This document shows positions 20,065-28,396 of a DNA stretch of 64,000 nt, one piece after another; positions within the stretch are counted from its first letter, which is position 1, and each line of letters starts with the position of its first letter. A model generated the notes under the pieces. The model was not told the origin of the DNA, made no database searches, and saw nothing but the letters and a program-made list of their open reading frames with translations. Origin of the DNA: Pseudomonas sp. GOM7. Lineage in GTDB: Bacteria > Pseudomonadota > Gammaproteobacteria > Pseudomonadales > Pseudomonadaceae. The translations under genes were made by a program, and so were the position numbers. Location of the stretch: contig NZ_CP113519.1 in the NCBI RefSeq assembly GCF_026723825.1, forward strand, positions 372,001 to 436,000. Direction: 5' to 3'.

Positions 20065-20814
20065 TCAGGGGGACATCGCCATCCACTGCGTGCTCAATGC
20101 GCGGGTATGGCGATCCACCGTGATCGGCGCGAAGGGCCGGCCGGAAACGCTGACCAGGGCGTTGCTCCTGCTGTTCATGTCGGCCAGGGCGGTGCGCAGA
20201 TAGCTCCAGCGCATCTTGAGCTTGGTCACCTGCGGGGCGCCCGTTTCGTCCAGCAGTTGCAGTTGCGCATCGATGGCCGGCAGCAGCAGGCGTTCATCCT
20301 GGCCCAGGTAGGTTTCCGGGTGTTCGCGGGCGATCTCGAAGTTACCCATGTAGGCACGTGCCAGGTACTGCACGCCGAGGTATTCGACCTTGGCCGCCAG
20401 CTCGCTGCCGTCGGTCTCGGCCCCCGGCAGGGCGCGGGCCACGACAAGGAAGTCGCGCAGCGAGCGGCCCAGGTCTTCCGGGTAGCGCCAGGGCACCTGC
20501 TCCTCACCCGGGCCATAGCTCACGCCGTTGCGTAGCTGGGTAACCAAAGCCTGGTGGGCCTGCTGCAGCTCGGCGTTGCTTGGCTGCGCCTGCATCACAG
20601 TGGCCAGGGCATCGAGATCCATTTCCAGACGCTGCAGATGCACCTTCTGGAAGCCTTCGCCACGCAACAGCAGCAGGCTGCTGGTGGCGCGGCTGGCATG
20701 AACCTGTAGCTGTTGTGGTGGGCTGATGGCTTCGGCGAAGGAAAAGGGGACGAGACTGGCGATCAGGCCGAGCGACCAGAGGAAAGCATGACGCAACAGT
20801 GCTTTGCAGCGCAT
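20065..20814 (-). CDS. Hypothetical secreted protein
   Basis: A 249-residue protein with a typical signal peptide (MRCKALLRHAFLWSLGLIASLVPFSFA, cleavage near residue 27-28). The rest is helical and leucine/glutamine-rich (RLEMDLDALATVMQAQPSNAELQQAHQALVTQLRN), followed by a region with tyrosines and acidic residues. No catalytic motif was recognised and no function is proposed. Its 3' end is only 9 bp from the convergent Mpo1-like gene. Codon use is like that of its neighbours. Confidence 0.65.
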   Translation of the reverse strand: MRCKALLRHAFLWSLGLIASLVPFSFAEAISPPQQLQVHASRATSSLLLLRGEGFQKVHLQRLEMDLDALATVMQAQPSNAELQQAHQALVTQLRNGVSYGPGEEQVPWRYPEDLGRSLRDFLVVARALPGAETDGSELAAKVEYLGVQYLARAYMGNFEIAREHPETYLGQDERLLLPAIDAQLQLLDETGAPQVTKLKMRWSYLRTALADMNSRSNALVSVSGRPFAPITVDRHTRALSTQWMAMSP

Positions 20815-20982
20815 CCGGGGTGCTCCTTGTTATTGTTTTGAGCAGGTATGCATGGGGCAGCGTCAAGACTACTGCGCCAGGCGCTACGGAGCATGACCCT
20901 AAAGAGTGATTTCGTCGGAATTCGACGCCGCTCAATCGTTTCCCGTAGGTTGGCACAGGTGCTTGAGAACGGTGGCTGGGTT

Positions 20983-21723
20983 TCAGAACAGCCCGCGCAA
21001 CGCCAGCTCGGCACCAAGCAGCAATAGACCGATGAAGAACCAGCGCTTGAAGTGCTCCGCGCTGATGCGCTTGCGCAGCCACTGGCCGGCCACCATACCC
21101 AGCAGAGCCGGCACCAGGGCCAGGGCAGACAGCCCGAGCACCGCCGGTTGCAGCAGGTCACCGCTATGACCGAGCGCTGCTGCCAGAGCCAGAGTCGAGA
21201 CGCTGAACGACAGCCCCAGGGCCTGGATCAGGTCGTCCTTTTCCAGGCCGATGGCCTGCAAGTAAGGCACGGCGGGGATCACGAACACTCCGGTAACCGC
21301 GGTGATTGCGCCGGTGATCGCGCCGATCACCGGGCCCAGCCAGGCTTCCCTGGCCCGCTCCACACGAAACTGTACCCTGGCCAGGCCGAGCAGTGCGTAA
21401 AGCACCAGGGCGGCGCCCAGCCAACGAGTAGCGCCGGGCAGCTCGAGACGCTGCAGCAGGCCGGCGACCAGCAGCGTGCCGCAGAGGATTCCCAACAGCA
21501 TCGGCCATAGTCGGCGCAGCATCGGCAACGGGCTGCGACCGTCACACAGTTGCCAGATATTGCTCACCATCGAGGGGATGATCAGCAGCGCGGCTGCTTG
21601 CAGCGGCGCCATTACCAAGCCGAGCAGACCGACGGCGATGGTTGGCAGACCGAGGCCGACCACGCCCTTGACCATGCCGGCGAGCAGGAAGGTGGCGAGA
21701 ATCAACGGCAGGTATTCAGTCAT
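20983..21723 (-). CDS. TauE/SafE family sulfite/anion exporter
   Basis: A 246-residue inner membrane protein with about eight hydrophobic segments and the TauE/SafE pattern: MTEYLPLILATFLLAGMVKGVVGLGLPTIAVGLLGL at the start, with the repeat-half GAITGAITAVTGVFVIPAVPYLQ in the middle. The family exports sulfite, sulfoacetate or other organic anions. The ATG at 21723 has AGGGAACGACGCG upstream and begins at the first membrane helix, so it is preferred over two earlier in-frame methionines. It is divergent from an ArsR-type regulator and close to the sulfate importer. From memory, this order (exporter, regulator, cysAWT-sbp) is also that of PA0278-PA0283. Confidence 0.82.
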   Translation of the reverse strand: MTEYLPLILATFLLAGMVKGVVGLGLPTIAVGLLGLVMAPLQAAALLIIPSMVSNIWQLCDGRSPLPMLRRLWPMLLGILCGTLLVAGLLQRLELPGATRWLGAALVLYALLGLARVQFRVERAREAWLGPVIGAITGAITAVTGVFVIPAVPYLQAIGLEKDDLIQALGLSFSVSTLALAAALGHSGDLLQPAVLGLSALALVPALLGMVAGQWLRKRISAEHFKRWFFIGLLLLGAELALRGLF

Positions 21724-21826
21724 CGCGTCGTTCCCTGCTGCTGGCCAGACTTGGCCTCGACTTTGAATATCACTGCGAGCATCGGGGTTCTCCTGGGCTG
21801 GCTCTGGCTGAAGTTGCCTGCCAGTA

Positions 21827-21872
21827 TCCATAGTTCCTGCACGCCATGTTTCGTCATGAGGTGAACTATGGA
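21827..21872. promoter_or_regulatory. Inverted repeat operator candidate over ArsR-type gene start
   Basis: TCCATAGTTC (21827-21836) and GAACTATGGA (21863-21872) form a perfect 10-base inverted repeat with 26 bp between the arms. The right arm spans the ATG (21868) of the ArsR-type regulator. The centre-to-centre spacing of 36 bp is about three and a half helical turns. This position fits autorepression together with control of the divergent TauE gene. Confidence 0.5.
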
Positions 21873-22560
21873 ATACGCACCGGGTTTCAGTTCGATCGCT
21901 GCTCTGCTTGCCGATGCCGGGCGCGCCGCCATGGTCTGGGCACTGATGGATGGCAGCGCGCGCCCGGCCGGTGAGCTGGCCTTGCTGGCGGGGCTGTCGT
22001 CATCGTCCACCAGTGCGCACCTGGCCAAGCTGGTGGAGGGCGGCCTGCTGGTGCAGCAGCGGCACGGGCGCAATCGTTACTACCGCCTGGCCGGGCCGGA
22101 AGTCGGGCAACTGGTCGAGGCGCTGGCCAGTGCCGCGCTCGCTGCGCAGCCACGGCAACCCCGTGCTGTACCGACCTCACGCGGCACGCCGCTGGCCATG
22201 CGTGAAGCACGTACCTGCTACGACCACCTTGCTGGTGAGCTGGCGGTGGGTGTGTTCGCACGCATGCGCGCGGCTGACTGGCTGAGCGAGGAGGGCGGTG
22301 CGCTGCAGTTGAGCGCAATTGGCGAGCAGGGGCTGCAGGCATTGGGCATCGACCTGCAACAGGTCAATCGTCAGCGCCGCCAGCGACTGTGCGCCTGCCC
22401 GGACTGGAGCGAGCGCAAACCGCATCTGGGCGGTGCGCTGGGCGCGGCGTTGCTGAATCTGTGCGAAGGCGAGGGCTGGCTGCGGCGCAGCCAGGGTTCG
22501 CGTGCGCTGCAGGTTTCACCGCAGGGACGCAGGGCGATCATGGCGATCGCCCTGGAGTAG
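21868..22560 (+). CDS. ArsR-type winged helix transcriptional regulator
   Basis: A 230-residue protein with an N-terminal ArsR-like winged helix: AALLADAGRAAMVWALMDGSARPAGELALLAGLSSSSTSAHLAKLVEGGLLVQQRHGRNRYYRLAG (about 10-76). The remaining 150 residues are an effector-binding region with cysteines at about 118 and in LCACPDWSERKPHLGGALG (about 172-190), a possible metal or thiol sensor. Such extended ArsR proteins are longer than the approximately 100-residue metal sensors. Start ATG 21868 follows GAGGTGAACT. Convergent with cysA; divergent from the TauE gene, its likely target. Confidence 0.8.
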   Translation: MEYAPGFSSIAALLADAGRAAMVWALMDGSARPAGELALLAGLSSSSTSAHLAKLVEGGLLVQQRHGRNRYYRLAGPEVGQLVEALASAALAAQPRQPRAVPTSRGTPLAMREARTCYDHLAGELAVGVFARMRAADWLSEEGGALQLSAIGEQGLQALGIDLQQVNRQRRQRLCACPDWSERKPHLGGALGAALLNLCEGEGWLRRSQGSRALQVSPQGRRAIMAIALE

Positions 22561-22563
22561 AGA

Positions 22564-23556
22564 TCAAGCCGATGTGCTGACCGGCTTGCCGCCCTTGGGC
22601 TTGAAGTACAGGGTGGTGCCACGGGCGAGGTTATCCAGGCTGGCGTGATCCTTGGCCACCTCGGCCTCGATCAGCTCGTCCTGGCCTTCGACCTTGAGGG
22701 TGATGCGGGTGATGGCGCCGAGCAGGCGGATGTCGCGCACCTCGCCGCTCTGGTGACCGGCTGCCGGTTGCAGCGACAGGTCGACCTCGTGCGGGCGGAA
22801 CAGCACGTGGTGATCATTGCCGACGTACAGACGGTTGGCGTCGCCGAGGAAGTGATAGACGAAGTCGCTGGCCGGATATTCATAGACCTCTGCCGGCGAG
22901 CCGATCTGTTCGATCACACCCTTGTTCATCACCACGATGCGGTCGGCCACTTCCATGGCTTCTTCCTGATCGTGGGTGACGAATACGCTGGTCAGGTGCA
23001 CCTCTTCATGCAAGCGCGCCAGCCAGCGGCGCAGTTCCTTGCGCACCTTGGCATCCAGCGCCCCGAAAGGCTCGTCGAGCAGCAGCACCTTGGGCTCCAC
23101 CGCCAGGGCGCGGGCCAGGGCGATACGCTGGCGCTGGCCGCCGGAGAGCTGCTCCGGGTAACGGTCGCCGAGCCAGTCGAGCTGCACCAGGTTGAGCAGC
23201 TCGTGCACTTTTTCGGCGATCTGCGTTTCGCTCGGGCGCTCGCGCTTGGGCTTCATGCGCAGGCCGAAGGCGACGTTGTCGAACACCGTCATATGGCGGA
23301 ACAGGGCGTAGTGCTGGAAGACGAAGCCGACGTTGCGATCACGCACGTCGTGCTCGGACACGTCCTCGCCGTGGAAGCCGATGCTGCCGCTGTCCGGGGT
23401 TTCCAGGCCGGCGATGATGCGCAGCAGGGTGGTCTTGCCGCAGCCGGACGGGCCGAGCAGGGCGACCAGCTCGCCGCTCTGGATGCTCAGGTTGATGTCT
23501 TGCAGCGCCTTGAACTGGCCGAACTGCTTGTTGACGCCTTTGACTTCGATACTCAT
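22564..23556 (-). CDS. cysA: Sulfate/thiosulfate ABC transporter, ATP-binding subunit
   Basis: The energising subunit of the sulfate permease. The 330-residue protein has Walker [10 protein letters not shown] (about 35-43), Q-loop [12 protein letters not shown], signature LSGGQRQR (about 138-145), Walker [13 protein letters not shown] and the switch histidine in [16 protein letters not shown]. After residue 235 follows the TOBE-like regulatory region ([20 protein letters not shown]). Last gene of the operon oscA-sbp-cysT-cysW-cysA. The name rests on the complete sulfate operon around it, since the ATPase alone resembles other CUT1-type subunits. Confidence 0.93.
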   Translation of the reverse strand: MSIEVKGVNKQFGQFKALQDINLSIQSGELVALLGPSGCGKTTLLRIIAGLETPDSGSIGFHGEDVSEHDVRDRNVGFVFQHYALFRHMTVFDNVAFGLRMKPKRERPSETQIAEKVHELLNLVQLDWLGDRYPEQLSGGQRQRIALARALAVEPKVLLLDEPFGALDAKVRKELRRWLARLHEEVHLTSVFVTHDQEEAMEVADRIVVMNKGVIEQIGSPAEVYEYPASDFVYHFLGDANRLYVGNDHHVLFRPHEVDLSLQPAAGHQSGEVRDIRLLGAITRITLKVEGQDELIEAEVAKDHASLDNLARGTTLYFKPKGGKPVSTSA

Positions 23557-23597
23557 GGCTTATTCCTGGTGGTTCCGTGGGCCGTGCCTCACGGCTG

Positions 23598-24464
23598 TCA
23601 GTCTTCTCGGTTGGCTTGTAGTTGGCGGCTTAGACGCGCTTCGCTCCATTGGCGAAGCAGCAGCACCACCAGGGCCATGACGAGCAACAGGATCGCCACG
23701 CTGAAGGCAGCGACGATGTTGTACTCGTTGTAGAGAATTTCGATGTGCAGCGGCAGGGTGTTGGTGTATCCACGGATATGTCCGGAAACCACCGAAACTG
23801 CGCCGAATTCGCCCATCGCACGGGCGGTGCACAGCACCACACCGTAGATCAGCGCCCATTTTACGTTAGGCAGCGTGACATGCCAGAACATCTGCCAACC
23901 GTTGGCACCAAGCAGGCGCGCGGCCTCTTCCTCGGTGGTGCCCTGCTCCTCCATCAGCGGGATCAGTTCACGGGCGACGAAGGGGAAGGTGACGAAGATC
24001 GTGGCCAGCACGATGCCGGGCACGGCGTAGACGATCTGCAGGTTCTGCGAGTCGAGATACGGCGCGAGAAAACTCTGCGAGCCGAACAGCAGTACGTAGA
24101 TCAGGCCGGCGACCACCGGCGACACCGAGAAGGGCATGTCGATCAGGGTGATCAGGATGCTCTTGCCGCGGAACTCGAACTTGGTCACCGCCCAGGCCGC
24201 TGCAACGCCGAACACCAGGTTCAGTGGCACCGAGATGGCAGTGGCCAGCAGGGTCAGCTTGAAGGCGGAAATGGCATCCGGTTCGCGAATCGCCGCCCAG
24301 AAGAACTCCAGGCCACGACTGAGGCCTTGAGTCACCACCATGTACAGCGGCAACACGAGAATCGCGGCGAACACCGCCCAGGCTATGACGATCAGGATGA
24401 TGGCGCCGACGGAGCGGCTGGCCGGGCGCGCAGCCGCGCGCTGACCAAGGGTTGCAAGGCTCAT
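23598..24464 (-). CDS. cysW: Sulfate ABC transporter permease CysW
   Basis: A 288-residue inner membrane permease. The segments [56 protein letters not shown] and the EAA loop [29 protein letters not shown] are diagnostic for CysW. About six membrane spans. It lies 10 bp after cysT and 41 bp before cysA. Forms the channel with CysT. Confidence 0.94.
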   Translation of the reverse strand: MSLATLGQRAAARPASRSVGAIILIVIAWAVFAAILVLPLYMVVTQGLSRGLEFFWAAIREPDAISAFKLTLLATAISVPLNLVFGVAAAWAVTKFEFRGKSILITLIDMPFSVSPVVAGLIYVLLFGSQSFLAPYLDSQNLQIVYAVPGIVLATIFVTFPFVARELIPLMEEQGTTEEEAARLLGANGWQMFWHVTLPNVKWALIYGVVLCTARAMGEFGAVSVVSGHIRGYTNTLPLHIEILYNEYNIVAAFSVAILLLVMALVVLLLRQWSEARLSRQLQANRED

Positions 24465-24474
24465 GACGGGCTCC

Positions 24475-25287
24475 TCAGGTGTTGGGCTGGATGCGCCGCT
24501 GCAGCAGGTTGATCAACAGCAGCAGGAGGAAGGACACCACCAGCATGATCACGCCGATGGCCGTGGCGCCGGGGTAGTCGTACTGATCCAGCTTGGAGAC
24601 GATCAGCAGCGGCAGAATCTCGGTCTTCAGCGGGATGTTGCCGGCGATGAACACCACCGAGCCGTACTCGCCGACGCCACGGGCGAAGGCCAGGGCGAAG
24701 CCGGTGATCCAAGCGGGCAGCAGGCTCGGCAGCAGCACGTGGCGGAACACCTGCAACGGCTTGGCGCCCAGGCAGGCGGCGGCTTCCTCGACTTCCTTGG
24801 GGATGTCGGCCAGCACCGGCTGCAAGGTGCGCACCACGAACGGCAGGGTGACGAACACCAGCGCCAGGGTGATGCCCAGCGGGGTGTAGGCAATCTTGAA
24901 GGGGAACAGCGAGCCGATCAGGCCGCTGGGAGCGTACAGCGCGGTCAGGGCGATGCCGGCCACGGCGGTGGGCAGGGCGAACGGCATGTCGACCATCGCG
25001 TCGATGATGCGACGGCCGGGGAAGCTGTAGCGCACCAGCACCCAGGCGATGACAGTGCCGAGAATGCCATTGAGCAGGGCGGCGGCCAGCGCGGTGCCGA
25101 ACGAGAGTTTCAGCGAGAACTGCAGTTGGCGATTGTTCAGCAATGCCCACCACTGTTCGCCGGTCAGTTGCAGGGAGAAGAGGAACATCGCCCCCAGCGG
25201 AATCAGCACGATCAACGCCAGGTAGGTGATGGTGTAGCCCAGGGTCAGCCCGAAGCCGGGTATGACCGGGGAAGTTCGACGAGACAT
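24475..25287 (-). CDS. cysT: Sulfate ABC transporter permease CysT
   Basis: A 270-residue inner membrane permease with the CysT blocks [22 protein letters not shown] at the N-terminus, [21 protein letters not shown], and the EAA loop [23 protein letters not shown] (about 161-183). About six membrane spans. The 73-bp gap to the upstream sbp gene holds a strong hairpin. Confidence 0.94.
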   Translation of the reverse strand: MSRRTSPVIPGFGLTLGYTITYLALIVLIPLGAMFLFSLQLTGEQWWALLNNRQLQFSLKLSFGTALAAALLNGILGTVIAWVLVRYSFPGRRIIDAMVDMPFALPTAVAGIALTALYAPSGLIGSLFPFKIAYTPLGITLALVFVTLPFVVRTLQPVLADIPKEVEEAAACLGAKPLQVFRHVLLPSLLPAWITGFALAFARGVGEYGSVVFIAGNIPLKTEILPLLIVSKLDQYDYPGATAIGVIMLVVSFLLLLLINLLQRRIQPNT

Positions 25288-25317
25288 GGAGACTTCTTCC
25301 GTTGGTAACGATCAGAT

Positions 25318-25345
25318 GCGAAACCCGGACTTTCCCGGGTTTCGC
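25318..25345 (-). terminator. Intercistronic hairpin between sbp and cysT
   Basis: Arms GCGAAACCCGG and CCGGGTTTCGC pair over 11 bp around a six-base loop. There is no T-tract. It likely protects the 3' end of the abundant binding-protein message or attenuates transcription into cysTWA, as often seen after binding-protein genes. Confidence 0.5.
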
Positions 25346-25360
25346 TGCGCTCTACCCAGG

Positions 25361-26362
25361 CTACTGGTTGATTTTGGTGAAGATCTGGTCGAACACGCCG
25401 CCGTCGTCGAAGTACTTGGGCTGGGCCTGTTTCCAGCCGCCGAAGTCCTTGTCGATGGTCACCAGCTTGAGATCCTGGAACTGGCCCTTGAACTCGGCGG
25501 CGATCTTCTCGTTGCGTGGGCGGTAGAAGTGCTTCGCGGCGATGCGCTGGCCTTCCTCACTGTACAGGTGCTCGAGGTAAGCCTCGGCCACGGCGCGGGT
25601 GCCCTTGCGCTCTACGTTGGCATCGACCACCGCCACCGGCGGTTCGGCGAGGATCGACAGCGACGGGGTGACGATCTCCAACTGGTCGCCGCCTTCTTCG
25701 GCCAGCGACAGGTAGGCCTCGTTTTCCCAGGCCAGCAGCACATCACCCAGGCCACGCTGGACGAAGCTGATGGTCGAGCCACGGGCGCCGGTATCCAGCA
25801 CCGGGGCATGACGGTACAGCTCGGTGACGAACTCCAGGGCCTTGCCTTCGCTGCCGAATTTCTCGCGGGCATAGGCCCAGGCGGCGAGGAAGTTCCAGCG
25901 CGCGCCGCCGGAGGTTTTCGGATTCGGGGTGATGACTTCCACGCCGTCTTTCACCAGATCATCCCAGTCCTTGATGCCCTTCGGATTGCCCTTGCGCACC
26001 AGGAACACGATGGTTGAGGTATAGGGCGTGCTGTTGTCCGGCAGGCGCGCCTGCCAGTTCGGGTCGATCAATTGCTGGTTGAGGTTCAGCGCGTCGATGT
26101 CGCCGGACAGCGCCAGGGTCACCACGTCGGCGCGCAGGCCATCGATCACTGCGCGGGCCTGCTTGCCCGAGCCACCGTGGGATTGCTGGATGGTCAGCGG
26201 CGGGTGGCCCTTGGCTTGCCAGAACTTGTTGAAGGCGGCGTTGTACTCGACGTACAGCTCGCGGGTCGGGTCGTAGGACACGTTGAGCAGGGTTTCGGCG
26301 GCGACCGGGCCGGCGATCAGGGTGCTGGCCAGCGCGGCCAGGGCAAAGCGACGAATGGACAT
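25361..26362 (-). CDS. sbp: Periplasmic sulfate-binding protein
   Basis: High-affinity periplasmic receptor that delivers sulfate to CysTWA. The 333-residue protein begins with a signal peptide ([22 protein letters not shown], cleavage after about 22). Diagnostic segments are [50 protein letters not shown] and [16 protein letters not shown], which contain the residues that hydrogen-bond the dehydrated sulfate. CysP (thiosulfate binding) is a close relative, so Sbp versus CysP is decided mainly by length and by the family's preference in Pseudomonas. oscA lies 91 bp upstream on the same strand. Confidence 0.92.
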   Translation of the reverse strand: MSIRRFALAALASTLIAGPVAAETLLNVSYDPTRELYVEYNAAFNKFWQAKGHPPLTIQQSHGGSGKQARAVIDGLRADVVTLALSGDIDALNLNQQLIDPNWQARLPDNSTPYTSTIVFLVRKGNPKGIKDWDDLVKDGVEVITPNPKTSGGARWNFLAAWAYAREKFGSEGKALEFVTELYRHAPVLDTGARGSTISFVQRGLGDVLLAWENEAYLSLAEEGGDQLEIVTPSLSILAEPPVAVVDANVERKGTRAVAEAYLEHLYSEEGQRIAAKHFYRPRNEKIAAEFKGQFQDLKLVTIDKDFGGWKQAQPKYFDDGGVFDQIFTKINQ

Positions 26363-26453
26363 GGTGCAGCTCCTAAGGGGCGGAATTCTTGTGTTGGCGT
26401 GCGTTTAGCCCTCTGGTGGTCCAGTCGGGCTGCATCATGAGGTCGAGGTTCTG

Positions 26454-26636
26454 TTAGCTGTTCTTGGTGTTCGGTTGTTGCAGGCGAATCTTTTCCTTGC
26501 GCTCGATCTGCACCACCTGGCCGTTGTGCACGGTGATTTCCACCGAACCGAATTTCAGGCCATGCAGGGCGCTCTGGATCTCACGCAGGATGCTGGTTTC
26601 ATCCTGGCCTTCGAGGTTTCTCAGCGTCGCGGTCAT
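26454..26636 (-). CDS. oscA: OscA-type small protein (DUF2292)
   Basis: A 60-residue cytoplasmic protein, MTATLRNLEGQDETSILREIQ at the start and then GLKFGSVEITVHNGQVVQIERKEKIRL, the DUF2292/YezD pattern. The family member OscA sits before sbp in pseudomonads, where it is reported to be induced in sulfur starvation and chromate stress and to support growth on organosulfur compounds. Its molecular activity is unknown. The ATG at 26636 has AAGGAGTCTGAAA immediately upstream, so the longer frame is rejected. It begins the sulfate uptake operon. Confidence 0.85.
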   Translation of the reverse strand: MTATLRNLEGQDETSILREIQSALHGLKFGSVEITVHNGQVVQIERKEKIRLQQPNTKNS

Positions 26637-26714
26637 TTTCAGACTCCTTGTGAATGGCGCCGCGCGGGTCAGCAAGCCGCCGGCACTGGCGTGGAGCGGA
26701 TAGTAGAAAGGCTC

Positions 26715-26753
26715 GAATATTCTTAAAAATAATGTTTAAGAACATTAATATTC
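26715..26753. promoter_or_regulatory. AT-rich nested inverted repeat in the oscA/hydrolase divergent promoter
   Basis: The 234 bp between oscA and the divergent hydrolase gene include an AT-rich block (about 26715-26825) that stands out in this GC-rich sequence. In it GAATATT (26715-26721) pairs with AATATTC (26747-26753), and AATGTT (26731-26736) pairs with AACATT (26741-26746). CysB-controlled sulfur promoters are characteristically AT-rich, so this is a reasonable CysB target; the assignment is inference. Confidence 0.4.
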
Positions 26754-26870
26754 CTTTTTGAGCTAATAAGGTTTCGGCATTAATGGAATAAATAAATAAT
26801 TTCTTATTCTTTTTGAATCGATTCCGTGCTGCCTAGAATGATGCCATTCGATTCAAGGAGGCGCCGAATC

Positions 26871-27452
26871 ATGCGCAGCGAAGCAATCCGTTATCTGATC
26901 CTGCCAGGCTGGCAGGGCTCCCCTGAGGAACACTGGCAAAGCCACTGGCAGCGCAGCCTGCCGGGTAGCGTGCGAGTCGAGCAGCGGGACTGGTTCAATC
27001 CGCAACGGGGCGACTGGGTCGCAGCGCTTAACCAGGCGATTGCCGCCGATCCGCGTCCGGCCACCCTTGTTGCTCACAGCCTGGGCTGCGTGACGGTGGC
27101 CCATTGGGCGCAGCAGGCACCGCGTGAACTGTTGCGCCGGGTACGCGGTGCGCTGTTGGTGGCGCCGGCCGATGTCGAGCGGCCAGGGTGCCCCGAGCCG
27201 CTGCAGAACTTCGCGCCTATCCCGCGCGCGCTGCTGCCCTTTCCCAGCCTGCTGATCGGCTCCGACAACGACGCTGCCGCCAGTGCCACACGGGCCATCG
27301 AGCTGGCCCGCGACTGGGGCAGCGAGGCAGTGATTCTGGGTGGCGCCGGGCATATCAATGTGAAGTCCGGGCACCACCATTGGGAGCAGGGCTTCGCCTA
27401 TCTGTACCGCCTGCAGCACCGCATCGAGCAACAGCAGCGTCTGCAGGCGTGA
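26871..27452 (+). CDS. RBBP9/YdeN-type alpha/beta hydrolase
   Basis: A 193-residue serine hydrolase-like protein. Family features are YLILPGWQGSPEEHWQSHW (about 7-25), the nucleophile in LVAHSLGCVTVAHWA (Ser about 70), an aspartate in LLIGSDNDAAAS (about 130-137) and the final histidine in LGGAGHINVKSGHHHWE (about 158-174). RBBP9-type enzymes cleave activated esters or amides; natural substrates are mostly unknown. A perfect AAGGAGG lies 10 bp before ATG 26871. It is divergent from oscA and is followed 77 bp later by the AAA+ protein, probably in one operon. The setting suggests a role under sulfur limitation. Confidence 0.82.
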   Translation: MRSEAIRYLILPGWQGSPEEHWQSHWQRSLPGSVRVEQRDWFNPQRGDWVAALNQAIAADPRPATLVAHSLGCVTVAHWAQQAPRELLRRVRGALLVAPADVERPGCPEPLQNFAPIPRALLPFPSLLIGSDNDAAASATRAIELARDWGSEAVILGGAGHINVKSGHHHWEQGFAYLYRLQHRIEQQQRLQA

Positions 27453-27510
27453 TCGTTCGAGGCGGGGAGGGCCAGGCAGCCACCCGCTTCCTTTTTCTTC
27501 CTGTATGCGC

Positions 27511-27526
27511 CACCCCATGAGGGGTG
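27511..27526 (+). promoter_or_regulatory. Hairpin covering the ribosome binding site of the AAA+ protein gene
   Basis: CACCCC-ATGA-GGGGTG forms a perfect 6-bp stem. The right arm contains the GAGGGG/GGGG Shine-Dalgarno sequence of the ATG at 27530, so the folded form would hide the translation start. It might be a simple mRNA fold without regulatory meaning. Confidence 0.3.
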
Positions 27527-27529
27527 AGC

Positions 27530-28360
27530 ATGGAGCGCTCCGCCATGACGTTCGCAGCGAACCCCCCTCTGACCTTCGCCGAATCCGACCGGAGCCCGCT
27601 GAGCATCCGCGCCAAGGCGCTGGTGTTCGTCGATGCCCGCTCGCAGCAGTTGCGCGAAAGGGCCGAGGCCCTGGCCAGCACTGGAATGCCTCTGTCGATT
27701 CTCGGTGAGACGGGCACCGGCAAGGAGCTGCTGGCGCGCTATGTTCATCGTCGGAGCGAGCGCGCTGGTCTGTTCGTAGCGGTGAACTGCGCGGCCATCA
27801 GTCCGCAATGGGGAGAGGCCGAGCTGTTCGGCCATGTCGGGGGTGCCCATGTCGGTGCCGCCAGCAGTCGCGCCGGCTGGTTCGGTTCGGCCAATGGCGG
27901 CACCCTCTACCTGGACGAGATCGCCGACCTGCCGCGCCCGTTGCAGAGCAAGCTGCTGGCGGCGCTGGAAACCCGCGAGGTCTACCGTGTCGGCGCCAGC
28001 CAGGCCTTGCCGGTGGACGTGCGCTTAGTGGCGGCGAGCAGCGTCGATCTGGCCCGTGCGGTGGCCGCCGGTACCTTCGACGAGCGCCTGCATGCTTACC
28101 TGTGCGATGGCCAGTTGTTGTTCCCGGCGTTGCGCCAGCGAATCGGCGATATCCTGCCGCTGGCCGAATATTTCCTCGGTATCCATGCCCAGCGCCTGGG
28201 GCTGGCCATCGCCGGTATCAGCCCGGCGGCGCAGGCCGCGCTGCAGGCTCACTCCTGGCCGGGCAACACCCGTGAACTGGAGAATGTCATTCACTTCGCC
28301 CTGCTGCTGGCCGGCGAAGAGGAAATCGGGCCGGAGCATCTGCAGTTGCCTGGGGGCTGA
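27530..28360 (+). CDS. SfnR-like sigma-54 activator AAA+ domain protein lacking HTH and GAFTGA
   Basis: A 276-residue protein that is almost only a sigma-54-activator AAA+ domain and resembles SfnR, which controls dimethyl sulfone genes. Walker A GETGTGKE (59-66) and Walker B GGTLYLDEI are intact. The sigma-54 contact loop, canonically GAFTGA, reads GAHVGA (105-110), losing the Phe and Thr that touch sigma-54. The segment that is normally FREDLYYRLN reads FDERLHAYLC (183-192), so the usual arginine fingers are displaced. The Fis-type DNA-binding helix is missing; the protein ends right after the ELENVIHFALLLAG sensor 2 region, and only 36 bp separate it from the next gene. It may be a regulator of another activator, or a decaying paralog. 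ATG 27530 is chosen for its GAGGGG site; GTG 27524 and ATG 27545 are possible. Confidence 0.78.
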   Translation: MERSAMTFAANPPLTFAESDRSPLSIRAKALVFVDARSQQLRERAEALASTGMPLSILGETGTGKELLARYVHRRSERAGLFVAVNCAAISPQWGEAELFGHVGGAHVGAASSRAGWFGSANGGTLYLDEIADLPRPLQSKLLAALETREVYRVGASQALPVDVRLVAASSVDLARAVAAGTFDERLHAYLCDGQLLFPALRQRIGDILPLAEYFLGIHAQRLGLAIAGISPAAQAALQAHSWPGNTRELENVIHFALLLAGEEEIGPEHLQLPGG

Positions 28361-28363
28361 GGT

Positions 28364-28390
28364 GGCCGGCAGGCAAGCTGCCTGCCGGCC
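28364..28390. terminator. Bidirectional hairpin terminator between convergent genes
   Basis: GGCCGGCAGGCA and TGCCTGCCGGCC form a perfect 12-bp stem around AGC, between the AAA+ gene (+) and the monooxygenase gene (-). There is no T-tract on either strand. Confidence 0.6.
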
Positions 28391-28396
28391 TGCGCT

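Noticed and set aside
28361..28396. A lost HTH of the SfnR-like protein in another frame
   Set aside because: Only 36 bp separate its stop from the convergent monooxygenase gene, and they form the hairpin at 28364-28390, so no HTH remains.
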